Shown here: in pieces, positions 50,154 to 60,201 of the stretch
How positions within the stretch are numbered: the first letter of the stretch is position 1
Layout of the letters: every line of letters begins with the position of its first letter
From: Burkholderiales bacterium
GTDB taxonomy: Bacteria; Pseudomonadota; Gammaproteobacteria; Burkholderiales; Burkholderiaceae_C
Assembly (NCBI GenBank): GCA_003963115.1
Contig: RXJQ01000025.1
Coordinates: 1-64,000, forward strand
Direction: 5' to 3'
DNA length: 64,000 nucleotides
The notes under the pieces: model-generated
What the model saw: the letters and a program-made list of their open reading frames with translations, nothing else
The model's database searches: none
Told to the model about the DNA's origin: nothing
Made by a program: the position numbers and the translations under genes

Positions 50154-51182
50154 TCAGCTTGTGATGCGGCGGCGCGTCAGGGTGATTCCCACCAAGCCCA
50201 GGCCCATCAGGGCATAGGTGGAGGGTTCGGGGATGCTCGGTACATCAGGGATCACGTAGGACATCCCCGCATAAATGCCACTGGAAGCATTGAGCGACAA
50301 CATCAAATCCCCAGTTTGGGCTGTGTCATGCAAATTGGTGAATACCAATTCGAAGGCTTGGCTGTTGCTGTCTGATGCCGTCGGTTGCGCATTGGAAACT
50401 GACAGATTGGCGTTGTTCAAGGAAAAAGCGCTACCTTGCACCCCTATAGACGGGATATTCCCGTTACTATCTTGATTGACTTGCAGTTTGCCTAGCATCA
50501 ACTGTGCATTGGGGCCGATGCCGTTGCTGTTTGCCGACGCAGTAATGGTCCCTGTTGTTCCCGACGTACCCGTTGTAAGTGCATTGAGCAAGGGCGTGAG
50601 GTCCAGGCTGCTGGTTGACGCCATCGTGCCGGTGATGCGAAGGGCCGTGTTGGCAGAGAGCGTGAACTGCCCGAAATCTGCCATGCCGAAGAGGCCTCCC
50701 GCTACGGAGTTGGGGTTGCTGAGCGACAGCCCGGCACTGTTGTAGTTGTACCAGTTAAGCGAGTGGAAGCCTGGGTCGTTTGAAATTTGCTGCCCGCCTG
50801 CCTGCAAATTCTGGAGCGTGGTGACCGACTGCAAGGTGACGCTGTCTGCCGTGGTGCTGATGGATGTCAGGCCATTCGTACCAGTCACCGTGGTGGGTGA
50901 TGCGGGCAAAAGCGTGTTGCCATAGGTCTGGGAGACATCTGGATCAGGAAACTGGAAGCCGCGGGTCGTAGACAGCTGACCGGTCCAGTCGAAAGACACA
51001 GCCGGTATGCTTCCACCATTGGGTTGCAGATTGACCAGCTCATAGTGCAGGTTGCTGAGCGTCACGGTGGTGCTGGCGACCACAGCCGATGTGTCGTCGG
51101 CCCTGGCCGTCAAGGGCAAGACGCTCAGGATGCCGATGGCCAGCGCGGTCGGGCGCAAACATGCGCGGATAAATGGCGACAT
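50154..51182 (-). CDS. PEP-CTERM sorting-domain protein (family member 3)
   Basis: From MSPFIRACLRPTALA the protein is 342 aa, with GGGGGAG upstream. The signal peptide is ALAIGILSVLPLTARA. The three motifs of the dnaN-gyrB pair recur: LHYELVNLQPNGGSIPAVSF near the mature N-terminus, FTLSANTALRITGTMAST in the middle, and FELVFTNLHDTAQ before the tail. The sorting tail is IPEPSTYALMGLGLVGITLTRRRITS. The middle is rich in Ser, Thr, Asn and Gly, as in surface-exposed beta structures. It stands alone, lacks its own cluster, and is visibly less GC-rich than its neighbours. Confidence 0.85.
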   Translation of the reverse strand: MSPFIRACLRPTALAIGILSVLPLTARADDTSAVVASTTVTLSNLHYELVNLQPNGGSIPAVSFDWTGQLSTTRGFQFPDPDVSQTYGNTLLPASPTTVTGTNGLTSISTTADSVTLQSVTTLQNLQAGGQQISNDPGFHSLNWYNYNSAGLSLSNPNSVAGGLFGMADFGQFTLSANTALRITGTMASTSSLDLTPLLNALTTGTSGTTGTITASANSNGIGPNAQLMLGKLQVNQDSNGNIPSIGVQGSAFSLNNANLSVSNAQPTASDSNSQAFELVFTNLHDTAQTGDLMLSLNASSGIYAGMSYVIPDVPSIPEPSTYALMGLGLVGITLTRRRITS

Positions 51183-51287
51183 CAAGGACTCCCCCAAAGT
51201 TTGTGATGAATGCCACCATTCTTCTAGGGGTATCCACGCCCTGTCAACCCTCGCCTCACGGTCTGTGTGTAACGGCTTGTGTTGGTC

Positions 51288-52118
51288 TCAGCCTTCGCCC
51301 TGCGGAATATTCAGCCGCTCGCACACCCGCATCGTGGCCAGCTGGAAGGCCTGGAAATGCAGCCCCACCTGCTGGGCCACGGGCTCCAACTCCTGCCAGA
51401 TGGCATCCGGGTCGGCCGAGGTGGTGGGGTTGAGCAGCAGGGCGTCCACGGCCGCACCGATGGTCAGCAGCTTTTGCACGCCCGGTCGCTCCTGCGCCCA
51501 CTGTTCACGGCCATTGGGGCGGGCGCGCACGCTGTCGGCCACATCACGCGAGAGGCCCCACGATTGGCACAGGGCCGCGCCCAGCGCCGAGTGGCTCACA
51601 CCAAAGGCTTCGATCTCGGCGGCGCACAGCAGCGACTCGTCGCTCTGTTCATTGTCCAGTTCCTGGTAGCGCTGGCGGTCGTAGGCATACAGCACGGCGC
51701 GGCCGGTTTCGGCGAACAGGCCCGAGGTGTGGGCCTGCCAGGGGTCGACGTCGAGTTGGCGGGCGATGCGGCCCATGGCCAGACCGCGGACGCCGGCGCG
51801 GTCCCAGATGTTTTGCAGCAGGGGGCTGGGCGGGAAGGCACCGCGCAGGCCGATCTCATACGTGAGGCCCGCTACCTGCGCCATGCCCAGGTAGCGGATG
51901 CCCTCGTGCACGGTCTCCACGCGCTTGAGCAGGCCGAACAGCGCCGAGTTGACCGTGCGGACCACGGCCGATGACAGGGCCATGTCGGTTTCGATCAGGG
52001 CGGCCAGCTGGTCGATCGAGCTGTCTTCCTCGGCCATCAGCAAGGACAGCTTGACCAGCGTGCTCGGGCAGGCCGGCAGGTCGATGTTGAGATTGCGAAG
52101 TTGGGGGGCGATACTCAT
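51288..52118 (-). CDS. HDOD domain signalling protein
   Basis: This 276-aa protein consists of one HDOD domain, the HD-related output domain whose metal ligands are often lost. LPACPSTLVKLSLLMAEEDSSIDQLAALIETDMALSSAVVRTVNSALFGL is the standard start, followed by the HTSGLFAETGRAVLY region. HDOD proteins act in signalling, biofilm and stress responses without known catalysis. No partner domain is fused. It lies between a PEP-CTERM gene and an AraC-type regulator. Confidence 0.85.
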   Translation of the reverse strand: MSIAPQLRNLNIDLPACPSTLVKLSLLMAEEDSSIDQLAALIETDMALSSAVVRTVNSALFGLLKRVETVHEGIRYLGMAQVAGLTYEIGLRGAFPPSPLLQNIWDRAGVRGLAMGRIARQLDVDPWQAHTSGLFAETGRAVLYAYDRQRYQELDNEQSDESLLCAAEIEAFGVSHSALGAALCQSWGLSRDVADSVRARPNGREQWAQERPGVQKLLTIGAAVDALLLNPTTSADPDAIWQELEPVAQQVGLHFQAFQLATMRVCERLNIPQGEG

Positions 52119-52246
52119 GGCGGGCTCTCATCCAATGATGCCAGCCCAGTCTAGGCTTTTGACCAGACCGGGAAAAGCCAAAGAGCCTCGTTAAGCCTCG
52201 GCTTTCCCGCGTTTAACCGTGACTTATTGCCGATGCCGCTGCCAGA

Positions 52247-53335
52247 TCAGCGCGCGATGTAGCGCCGGCGCGGGATGCGCGAGGCCTGCAAGGTCAGGCC
52301 GTTGCTGCGGCGGTACTCGCTGGGCGGCATGCCCTTCCAGCGGCGAAAGGCCTCGATGAAGGTGGTCACGTCGGCATAGCCCAGGCGCTCGGCGATCTCG
52401 CCGTGCGTGAGGCTGGCCGAGGACATCAGCTCTTCGGCCAGGGTCGAGCGCACCTCTTCCAGCAGGGCGCGGAAGGTGGCGCCTTCGGCCGTCAGGTGGC
52501 GGCGCAGCGTGCGCGAGGTGATCTTCATCTCGGAGGCGATCTCCTCCATGTCCGGGATGTGGCCCGGCGTGCGCAGCAGGCGGTCGCGCACCGAGGCGGC
52601 CACGCCGGTGCGCGTCTTGCGCGTGTCGACCAGCTTGCGGCACATCTGCTCGCACAGGGCGGCCGTGTGCGGGTCAGCCTGGGGCAGGTGTTCCTGCATG
52701 ATGGCCACGTCGAACAGGGCGCAGTCGCGGGCCTGGCCAAAGGTCGGGCGGATGCCGAACAGGCTGGTGTAGGCCTCGACGATCTCGGGCGAGGGCTCCT
52801 GGCGGCGCATGTGCACGGCGCGGTAGGGCAGGGGGCGGCCCAGGATCTCGCGCTGCAAGGTGATCACGGCGGCGCGGTCGCGGTCCAAGATGAACTGGCG
52901 CACGTCCGGGGGCAGGTGGTCGCAATGGAAGGAAGACTGGATCAGGTCGCCGATCTGCTCGATCTCGTTGATGGTCAGCGAGAAGGTCAGGTTGAGCATG
53001 CGCGAGGCCATGCTCACTGCCGATCCCAGGGTCGGGCTGCTCATCACCGCGTAGCCCCACAGGCCGTAGGTGGTGACGTGGTAGCGGGTGCCGGCCTGCA
53101 GGCCCAGTGTCGGGATGTGCGGCAGGGCGTTGATCAGGTTGCGGGCCAGCTGGACTTCCTGGTGCGCCTCGATCTCGCCCTTGGGGTCGTCGAGCAGCGC
53201 ACGTGTGATGCCGGTGTGGCGCAGCATGTTGTCGACGCTGACGCCATGGTCGAAGCCGAGTTGAGTGAGAACCCGGGCGGTGGCGATGCCTCGCCGGAAG
53301 TCCCAGATGGATTTTGCAGAAGCCTTGGCGCTCAT
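52247..53335 (-). CDS. AraC-family transcriptional regulator
   Basis: This 362-aa protein starts at MSAKASAKSIWDF. The N-terminal ~200 residues match the arabinose-binding-like Arabinose_bd domain (LLDDPKGEIEAHQEVQLARNLI, YGLWGYAVMSSPTLGSAV) of the OruR/ArgR-like group. The C-terminal AraC helix-turn-helix pair is GHIPDMEEIASEMKITSRTLRRHL and LTHGEIAERLGYADVTTFIEAFRRWKGMPPSEYRR. The ligand is unknown. The adjacent rlmI lies 114 bases upstream on the same strand, so it does not point to a target. Confidence 0.9.
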   Translation of the reverse strand: MSAKASAKSIWDFRRGIATARVLTQLGFDHGVSVDNMLRHTGITRALLDDPKGEIEAHQEVQLARNLINALPHIPTLGLQAGTRYHVTTYGLWGYAVMSSPTLGSAVSMASRMLNLTFSLTINEIEQIGDLIQSSFHCDHLPPDVRQFILDRDRAAVITLQREILGRPLPYRAVHMRRQEPSPEIVEAYTSLFGIRPTFGQARDCALFDVAIMQEHLPQADPHTAALCEQMCRKLVDTRKTRTGVAASVRDRLLRTPGHIPDMEEIASEMKITSRTLRRHLTAEGATFRALLEEVRSTLAEELMSSASLTHGEIAERLGYADVTTFIEAFRRWKGMPPSEYRRSNGLTLQASRIPRRRYIAR

Positions 53336-53449
53336 GATGCTCTTGGACCCGTTTCTTGCACTGTTTGACGAGGCAATTATGTAGATCGTGGTTACATGTG
53401 TGTCCTTAATTGTCCTTAAAACTGTCACCTTACATGACATTATTTCAAA

Positions 53450-54661
53450 CTAGGGATAAGCTTTTCGGACAATCACCAATCCCTTAAGGTACTCGCCTTC
53501 TGGAAACGTGATCGTTGTAGGGTGATCCGAGGTCGCTTCGAGGCGTTTGAGCAGGTAGCCATCCACGCCCGCGTCCATGCCGGCGCCGGCCACGATCTTG
53601 TGGAACAGCTCGCCACCGATGCCGCCCGAGCACGAGAAAGTCAGCAGCAGGCCGCCCGGGTTGAGCAGCTTGAAGGCCAGGCGGTTGATGTCCTTGTAGG
53701 CACGCGAAGCCCGGTCCGCATGGGCGGCGCTGGGCGCGAACTTGGGCGGGTCGAGCACGATGGCGTCGAAGCTGCGGCCTTCCTTGATGAAACGGCGCAG
53801 GGTACCGTTGACGTCGGCATCCAGGGCAGTGTGAGCGCTTGCTTCGTAACCATTGAGCGTCACGTGGGCACTGGCGCGGGCCAGGGCGGGGCCCGAGGAG
53901 TCCACGCTGGTCACGTCGGTCGCGCCACCTTCGAGCGCGGCCACGCTGAAGCCGCCGGTGTAGCTGTAGCAGTTGAGCACCGTCTGGCACTTGAACTGGC
54001 GCACCAGCCTGGCGAACAGGCCGCGGTTATCGCGCTGGTCGAGGTAGTAGCCCGTCTTGTGGCCTTCGGCGACATCGAGCGTGAGCTGCCAGCCGTTTTC
54101 GTGGATGGTGACCTCGGTGCTGCGGCGCGAGCCGTCCGCCGTTTCCGGATGGCGCAACCAGCCGGTGATGGGCGCCAGGCCTTCGAGACCGCGCACACCC
54201 GAATCCGAGCGTTCGTACAGGTAGGGGCAGCCCGTGGTGGCGACCAGCGCGTCGGCGATCACGTCTTTCCAGCGCTCGGTGCCGGCGCTCAGGAACTGGG
54301 CCGAGAGCAGGTCGCCGTACTGGTCGACGATCAGGCCGGGCAGGCCGTCGGCCTCACCGTGGACGAGGCGGATGCCATTGGAGTCGATGGCCAGGCGCCG
54401 GCGCAGGGCCACAGCCTCCTGCACGCGGCGCTGGAAGAAGGCGGCGTCGATGCGCTCGGCCTCGTCGAAGCTCCAGGCGCGCACGCGGATCTGCGAGCTG
54501 GGGCTGAAGGCCGCCCAGGCGAGGAACCTGCCGTCGTGCGACTGCACGCGCACGGTCTCGCCCGCGTCGGCGCCGCCCTTGGCGATGCTGCCTTGGAATA
54601 CCCAGGGATGACGTCTGAGCAAAGAGCGTTCTTTGCCTTCTCGCAGGGTGATGACTTTCAT
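53450..54661 (-). CDS. rlmI: 23S rRNA m5C1962 methyltransferase RlmI
   Basis: RlmI adds a methyl group to C1962 of 23S rRNA. From MKVITLREGKERSLLRRHPW the protein is 403 aa, the normal length. An N-terminal PUA domain is followed by the central RlmI domain and a Rossmann methyltransferase with LNCYSYTGGFSVAALEGGATDVTSVDSS. The catalytic region has DAIVLDPPKFA and FSCSGGIGGELF. GAAAGA precedes the ATG. It is a single gene. Confidence 0.93.
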   Translation of the reverse strand: MKVITLREGKERSLLRRHPWVFQGSIAKGGADAGETVRVQSHDGRFLAWAAFSPSSQIRVRAWSFDEAERIDAAFFQRRVQEAVALRRRLAIDSNGIRLVHGEADGLPGLIVDQYGDLLSAQFLSAGTERWKDVIADALVATTGCPYLYERSDSGVRGLEGLAPITGWLRHPETADGSRRSTEVTIHENGWQLTLDVAEGHKTGYYLDQRDNRGLFARLVRQFKCQTVLNCYSYTGGFSVAALEGGATDVTSVDSSGPALARASAHVTLNGYEASAHTALDADVNGTLRRFIKEGRSFDAIVLDPPKFAPSAAHADRASRAYKDINRLAFKLLNPGGLLLTFSCSGGIGGELFHKIVAGAGMDAGVDGYLLKRLEATSDHPTTITFPEGEYLKGLVIVRKAYP

Positions 54662-54789
54662 GATTCTTTCAGCGACAAAGTGGGCGGGCGAAGGCAATAT
54701 TGTCTTATCTGCCAACAGTTGCTTGCCGTTGTACCAATTGGATGGTCACCGGTTGAACTGAAGTAGTCGGCACGCTCAAGAGGTTTTCA

Positions 54790-56076
<1,287 letters not shown>

Positions 56077-56079
56077 TCT

Positions 56080-57084
56080 TCACTTGCGCTTGGCGCGCGG
56101 GTGGGCTGCGTCATACACCTTGGCCAGGTGCTGGAAGTCCAGCTTGGTGTAGACCTGGGTGGTGCTGATGTGGGCGTGGCCCAGCAGCTCCTGCACCGCG
56201 CGCAGGTCGCTGCTGGACTGCAGCAGATGGCTGGCAAAACTGTGGCGCAGCATGTGCGGGTGCACATGCGTGGGCAGGCCGGCATCCTGGGCGAGCTGCT
56301 TGAGCCGGTTGCGCAATTGCATGGGGGTCAGGCGACGCCCCAGGCGGCTGAGAAACAACGCATCGCATTGTGGTGGCGTGAGCGATGCGCGCAGGCCCAG
56401 CCAGGTCTGCAAGGCCCGCATGGCCGCCTGGCCCACGGGCACGATGCGGCGCTTGCTGCCCTTGCCCAGCACATGCGCCTCGCCGGACTGCCAGTCGATC
56501 CAGCCTGATGCCTGCTCGCTGGCCGCAGTGTCCAGGCCCAGCAATTCCGCGCTGCGCAAGCCGCTGCTGTAGAGCAGCTCGACCATGGCGTGGTCGCGGG
56601 CATGCAACCACGGTGCTTCGTTGGCTTGCCGGGTGCTGGCGGCGGTGGAGCCGGCCTCGGACGAAGCGTCGGGTTGGTGATCGGCCAGGGCCACGGCCTG
56701 GTCCACCGACAATGCCTTGGGCAGCGGCTTGGCGGCCTTGGGGGGCTTGATGCCGTCAACGGGGTTGACCTTGATCTGGCCTTCGCGGCCCAGCCATTTG
56801 TAGAGGCCGCGCCAGGCGGCCAGCGTGATCGCGATGCTGCGTGGCCCCAGGCCCTGCGCATGCAAGCGGGCGGTCCAGCCACGCACATGCTGAGGGCGCA
56901 CCTCGGTCAGGGGCAGCTTGTCCTTGTCGCACAGCGCGCTCAGGCGCTTGAAGGCGTCGCCATACATGGCCAGCGTGCGCTCGGCCAGACGGCGCTGCAC
57001 GCGCAGGTAGTCCTGGTGGCGCTGCAGCGTGTCGCTCAACGGTGAAGACACGGGAGGGGAGGCATGGGGCAGCTTGGCGGCCAT
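56080..57084 (-). CDS. xerC: Tyrosine recombinase XerC
   Basis: XerC with XerD resolves chromosome dimers at dif. The 334-aa protein starts at MAAKLPHASPP. The N-terminal SAM-like core-binding domain has DYLRVQRRLAERTLAMYGDAFKRL. The catalytic Arg, Lys, His, Arg, His and Tyr are in SSGLRSAELLGLD, GKGSKRRIVPV, HPHMLRHSFASHLL, GHAHISTTQVY and the final Tyr (TQVYTKLDFQHL). An insertion of about 20 residues (SSEAGSTAASTRQANEA) before the catalytic domain lengthens it relative to the usual ~300 aa. The upstream cluster of dapF and DUF484 supports XerC over XerD. Confidence 0.93.
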   Translation of the reverse strand: MAAKLPHASPPVSSPLSDTLQRHQDYLRVQRRLAERTLAMYGDAFKRLSALCDKDKLPLTEVRPQHVRGWTARLHAQGLGPRSIAITLAAWRGLYKWLGREGQIKVNPVDGIKPPKAAKPLPKALSVDQAVALADHQPDASSEAGSTAASTRQANEAPWLHARDHAMVELLYSSGLRSAELLGLDTAASEQASGWIDWQSGEAHVLGKGSKRRIVPVGQAAMRALQTWLGLRASLTPPQCDALFLSRLGRRLTPMQLRNRLKQLAQDAGLPTHVHPHMLRHSFASHLLQSSSDLRAVQELLGHAHISTTQVYTKLDFQHLAKVYDAAHPRAKRK

Positions 57085-57118
57085 GTCACCAATGTACTGC
57101 ACCACGCATTGCCCTCAG

Positions 57119-58222
57119 TCAGGCGCGCGCGTCACCCCATCTGATCGACGCGTTCTCCTCGCCCATGTAGATCGTGTGTCCCGTGCGCTCCACACAATAC
57201 TGTGGAGAGGCCACCACCTCCTCGAACACCGAACCTCTGTTCAGGCGCGTGTACTCGAACAGCACGCTGCGGATGACCTGGCTGTGCTCGCGAAGCAGGC
57301 AGCCGTGACCAATCCATGCCGGCCCTTCGATGCGCACGCCCTTTTCTATGCTGGTGCCCGAGCCGATGTAGACCGGCCCCGTGATGCTGACGCTGTTCCA
57401 GTCGATGCGGGTGTTGAGCCCCACCCAAATGCCCGGGCGCACTTCCTTGCCAGGCATGTCCATCTGCGCGACCTCGCCGCGCAGCACGCGCTGGCAGACC
57501 GACCAGTAATCGGCCACGCGCCCAATGTCGATCCAGTTGAAGAAGCGCTTTTGAGCAAAGAAGGGCAGCTTCTTGTCGACCAGCAGGGGAAAGAGCTGGC
57601 CGCCGATGTCGAACTCGCGGTTGGGCGGGATCAGGTCGATCACACCGGGCTCGATGATGTAGATGCCGGTGCTGGCCAGGTTGGAACGCGCCTCTTCAGG
57701 CGAAGGCTTTTCCTGGAAGGACTCGACCTGGCCTTCCTTGCTGGCGACCACGATGCCGTAGTTCTTGACCTGGTCCTGCGGCACTTCCAGGGTGATCACG
57801 CTGGCCAGGGCCTTCTTGCGTTGGTGTTCGAACAGGGCCGAAGACAGATCCAGGTCGATGATGGCATCGCCGCACAGCACGATGGTGGTCTCGTCGAAGA
57901 AGCCCGAGAAGTCCTGGATGCGGCGCATGCCCCCTGCCGAGCCCAAGGGCTTGGGCACAATCTCGCCGTGTTCGCAGATGCCTTCGTAGGCATAGCCGAT
58001 GTTGACGCCCCAGCGGTGCCCGTCACCGAAGTAGTTCTCGATCTTCCAGTGGTTGAAGGCGACGTTGACGATGATGTCCTTGACGCCATAGCGGGCCAGG
58101 TGTTCGATGATGTACTCCATCACCGGCTTGCCCAGGATGGGCACCATGGGCTTGGGCACGCGCTTGGTCAGAGGTCTGACACGTGTGCCCTGACCCGCCG
58201 CCAGAATCATCGCTTTGGCCAT
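57119..58222 (-). CDS. Sugar nucleotidyltransferase with hexapeptide-repeat C-terminus
   Basis: This 367-aa protein has the nucleotide-binding start MAKAMILAAGQGTRVRPLTKRVPKPMVPILGKPVMEYII typical of GMP, UDP and ADP sugar pyrophosphorylases. It also has GSAGGMRRI and the metal-binding LCGDAIIDLD. The C-terminal part shows left-handed beta-helix repeats (GPVYIGSGTSIEKGVRIEGPAWIGHGCLL), as in mannose-1-phosphate guanylyltransferases. The exact sugar is unclear. It lies between xerC and dapF/DUF484, where it is not normally found, and suggests an exopolysaccharide or surface-glycan role. Confidence 0.87.
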   Translation of the reverse strand: MAKAMILAAGQGTRVRPLTKRVPKPMVPILGKPVMEYIIEHLARYGVKDIIVNVAFNHWKIENYFGDGHRWGVNIGYAYEGICEHGEIVPKPLGSAGGMRRIQDFSGFFDETTIVLCGDAIIDLDLSSALFEHQRKKALASVITLEVPQDQVKNYGIVVASKEGQVESFQEKPSPEEARSNLASTGIYIIEPGVIDLIPPNREFDIGGQLFPLLVDKKLPFFAQKRFFNWIDIGRVADYWSVCQRVLRGEVAQMDMPGKEVRPGIWVGLNTRIDWNSVSITGPVYIGSGTSIEKGVRIEGPAWIGHGCLLREHSQVIRSVLFEYTRLNRGSVFEEVVASPQYCVERTGHTIYMGEENASIRWGDARA

Positions 58223-58557
58223 GAGGAGAACAGTCCTTCCATTGGGTTTCTCAGTTGACGAGGCTGGAGGCTTTCGCTGCAAGACTCAGGCCTGAAAGTT
58301 GCCGTATGGACAGGATGGGGTGGCACGCCCCTCAGGATGGGGGGCGTCGGCGCAGCCAGAACCAGCTCGCCAAAAGCAGGGCGGTCAAGCTCATGAGTCT
58401 GGATGGCGGTTCAGGCACGCTGGAGATGCCATCCACGAGCCGGAGGTCGTGCTGCAACGCCAGGCCAGCAGGCTGATGCCGTTGATGGAGAAGTCGGCCG
58501 AGCAGCTTTGATTTGCAGCTGATCGACCAGATTGGCGGCCTGGCTGCAGCTGGCCAC
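58223..58557 (-). pseudogene. Decayed PEP-CTERM gene: orphan sorting tail without an intact body
   Basis: On the minus strand, ending at the stop 58332-58334, an open frame gives the pattern VPEPPSRLMSLTALLLASW followed by FWLRRRPPS. That is a complete PEP-CTERM sorting signal (VPEP, hydrophobic helix, Arg cluster). Upstream in this frame there is no start codon and no plausible body. In a neighbouring frame the reading ADFSINGISLLAWRCSTTSGSWM looks like the C-terminal end of a secreted beta protein, so a frameshift has probably separated body and tail. The remnant sits in the otherwise gene-free 335-bp gap between the nucleotidyltransferase and DUF484 genes. Confidence 0.5.
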
Positions 58558-59238
58558 TCAGCTCAGCAGGCGGGCCAGCGCGGCACTGGCGATGTCGCCC
58601 ACCTGATGCAGGAAGTCGATGCCCATCTCGGCCGAATAACGCGTGGGGTCGGGCGAGCCCAGCACCAGCAGGCCGAAGCACTCGCCCTGGTGATGCAGCG
58701 GGATCAGGGCCAGCGAGGTGATGGCGGCGCTGTCTTCGAGCCACTTGCTGGCTTCGAAGCCGGAGTTCAGGCCGCAGTAGGGCACGTTGAGGCTGGCGGC
58801 AAAGCTCTTGGCGTCGTCGCTCACGGGCTGGGTGATCGCCAGCTCAGACAGGCCATCGCGCAGGGGCTGGCTGGCGGTTCCCCACACACGCACGGCGGTC
58901 TGCGGGATCATGAACTCGTGGCGCAGGCGATCGAGCATGACGTCGGCCAGGATGGCGTCGTCGTGTGCCAGCAGCACGGCGCGCACCCAGCGGTGCAGGC
59001 GCTCGGCAATGGCCTCGTTCTCCTGGCCATGACGGATCATGTCCATGATGCGGCGCTCCAGGCCTTTGATCTTGTCGCGCAGCATCTCCATCTGGCGCTC
59101 TTGCAGTGAGACGGCGCGCTGGCCATGCGGGCTGGTGAGCTGGATGGAGGCCAGGACCTGGGCGTTGCGCTCGAAGAAGCCGGGCGTGTGCACGAGGTAG
59201 TTGACGATCTCGTCTTCGGTGATGCCTTGCAGGGTCAT
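58558..59238 (-). CDS. DUF484 family protein
   Basis: This 226-aa protein has the DUF484 (GAF-like) pattern: EDEIVNYLVHTPGFFERNAQVLASIQLTSPHGQRAVSLQERQMEMLRDKIKGLE at the N-terminus, then CFGLLVLGSPDPTRYSAEMGIDFLHQVGDIASAALARLL. The family is almost always found between dapF and xerC in proteobacteria, and its role is unknown. The gene lies between dapF and the decayed PEP-CTERM tail. Confidence 0.92.
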   Translation of the reverse strand: MTLQGITEDEIVNYLVHTPGFFERNAQVLASIQLTSPHGQRAVSLQERQMEMLRDKIKGLERRIMDMIRHGQENEAIAERLHRWVRAVLLAHDDAILADVMLDRLRHEFMIPQTAVRVWGTASQPLRDGLSELAITQPVSDDAKSFAASLNVPYCGLNSGFEASKWLEDSAAITSLALIPLHHQGECFGLLVLGSPDPTRYSAEMGIDFLHQVGDIASAALARLLS

Positions 59239-59279
59239 GTCGGTGTGCTTGGTGCGGGTTTGTTCAGCATGGCCAGGGG

Positions 59280-60143
59280 TCAGAGTTCGGGCACGTCGAT
59301 CTCGCCGTCGAACACCTTGACGGCCGGTCCGGTCATCATCACGGACTGGCCCGGGCCGGCCCAGCTGATGGTCAGGCGGCCGCCACGGGTGTCGACGTGC
59401 ACGGTGGGGTCCAGCCAGCCCAGGCGGATGCCGGCCACCACGGCGGCGCAGGCGCCCGAACCGCAGGCCAGGGTCTCGCCCGAGCCACGCTCGTACACGC
59501 GCAGGCGGATGTGGCCACGGTCGACCACCTCCATGAAGCCGGCGTTCACGCGGCGCGGAAAGCGCGCATGGCCTTCGATCTGCGGGCCCAGCTCTTCCAC
59601 CGGGGCGTGCTCGGCGCTGTCCACACGCATCACGGCGTGTGGGTTGCCCATCGAGACCACGGCCACGTCAACAGGATGATTGGCCAATTGGATGGGCCAC
59701 AGCTCGCAGCCGTTGAGCAGCTTGGGGCTCAAGCCCGAGGCGTCGAAGGGTACCTCGGCGGGCACCAGGAAGGGCGAGCCCATGTCCACCGTCACGCGGC
59801 CATCGGGCTGCAACTGCGGCTCGATGATGGCCTTCATGGTCTCGACGCGGATGCGGTCCTTGCGGGTCAGGCCCGTGTCGTGCACGTAGCGGGCAAAGCA
59901 GCGCGCGCCATTGCCGCACTGCTCGACCTCGCCGCCGTCGGCGTTCATGATCCGGTAGGTGAAGTCGGTGCCCTTGGCGGGGTTGCCGGGCTCGACGATG
60001 AGGATCTGGTCGGCGCCGATGCCGAACCGCCGGTCGGCCAGAAAGCGGTACTGGGCCGCATTCAGGGGCAGCGGCCCGCGGGTGGCGTCGAGCACGACGA
60101 AGTCGTTGCCCGCGCCGTGCATCTTGGTAAAGCGCAGCTTCAT
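59280..60143 (-). CDS. dapF: Diaminopimelate epimerase
   Basis: DapF converts LL-diaminopimelate to meso-diaminopimelate for lysine and peptidoglycan. From [19 protein letters not shown] the protein is 287 aa. The two catalytic cysteines are in [14 protein letters not shown] (about residue 78) and [13 protein letters not shown] (about residue 227). The upstream open frame of 55 codons is not DapF-like. It heads the dapF-DUF484-(nucleotidyltransferase)-xerC set. Confidence 0.96.
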   Translation of the reverse strand: MKLRFTKMHGAGNDFVVLDATRGPLPLNAAQYRFLADRRFGIGADQILIVEPGNPAKGTDFTYRIMNADGGEVEQCGNGARCFARYVHDTGLTRKDRIRVETMKAIIEPQLQPDGRVTVDMGSPFLVPAEVPFDASGLSPKLLNGCELWPIQLANHPVDVAVVSMGNPHAVMRVDSAEHAPVEELGPQIEGHARFPRRVNAGFMEVVDRGHIRLRVYERGSGETLACGSGACAAVVAGIRLGWLDPTVHVDTRGGRLTISWAGPGQSVMMTGPAVKVFDGEIDVPEL

Positions 60144-60201
60144 GAGGCGGATTATCCGCCTCTTGCGGCTCCGCTGGCGGCCGACTTGTCCACCGGGCTT
60201 G

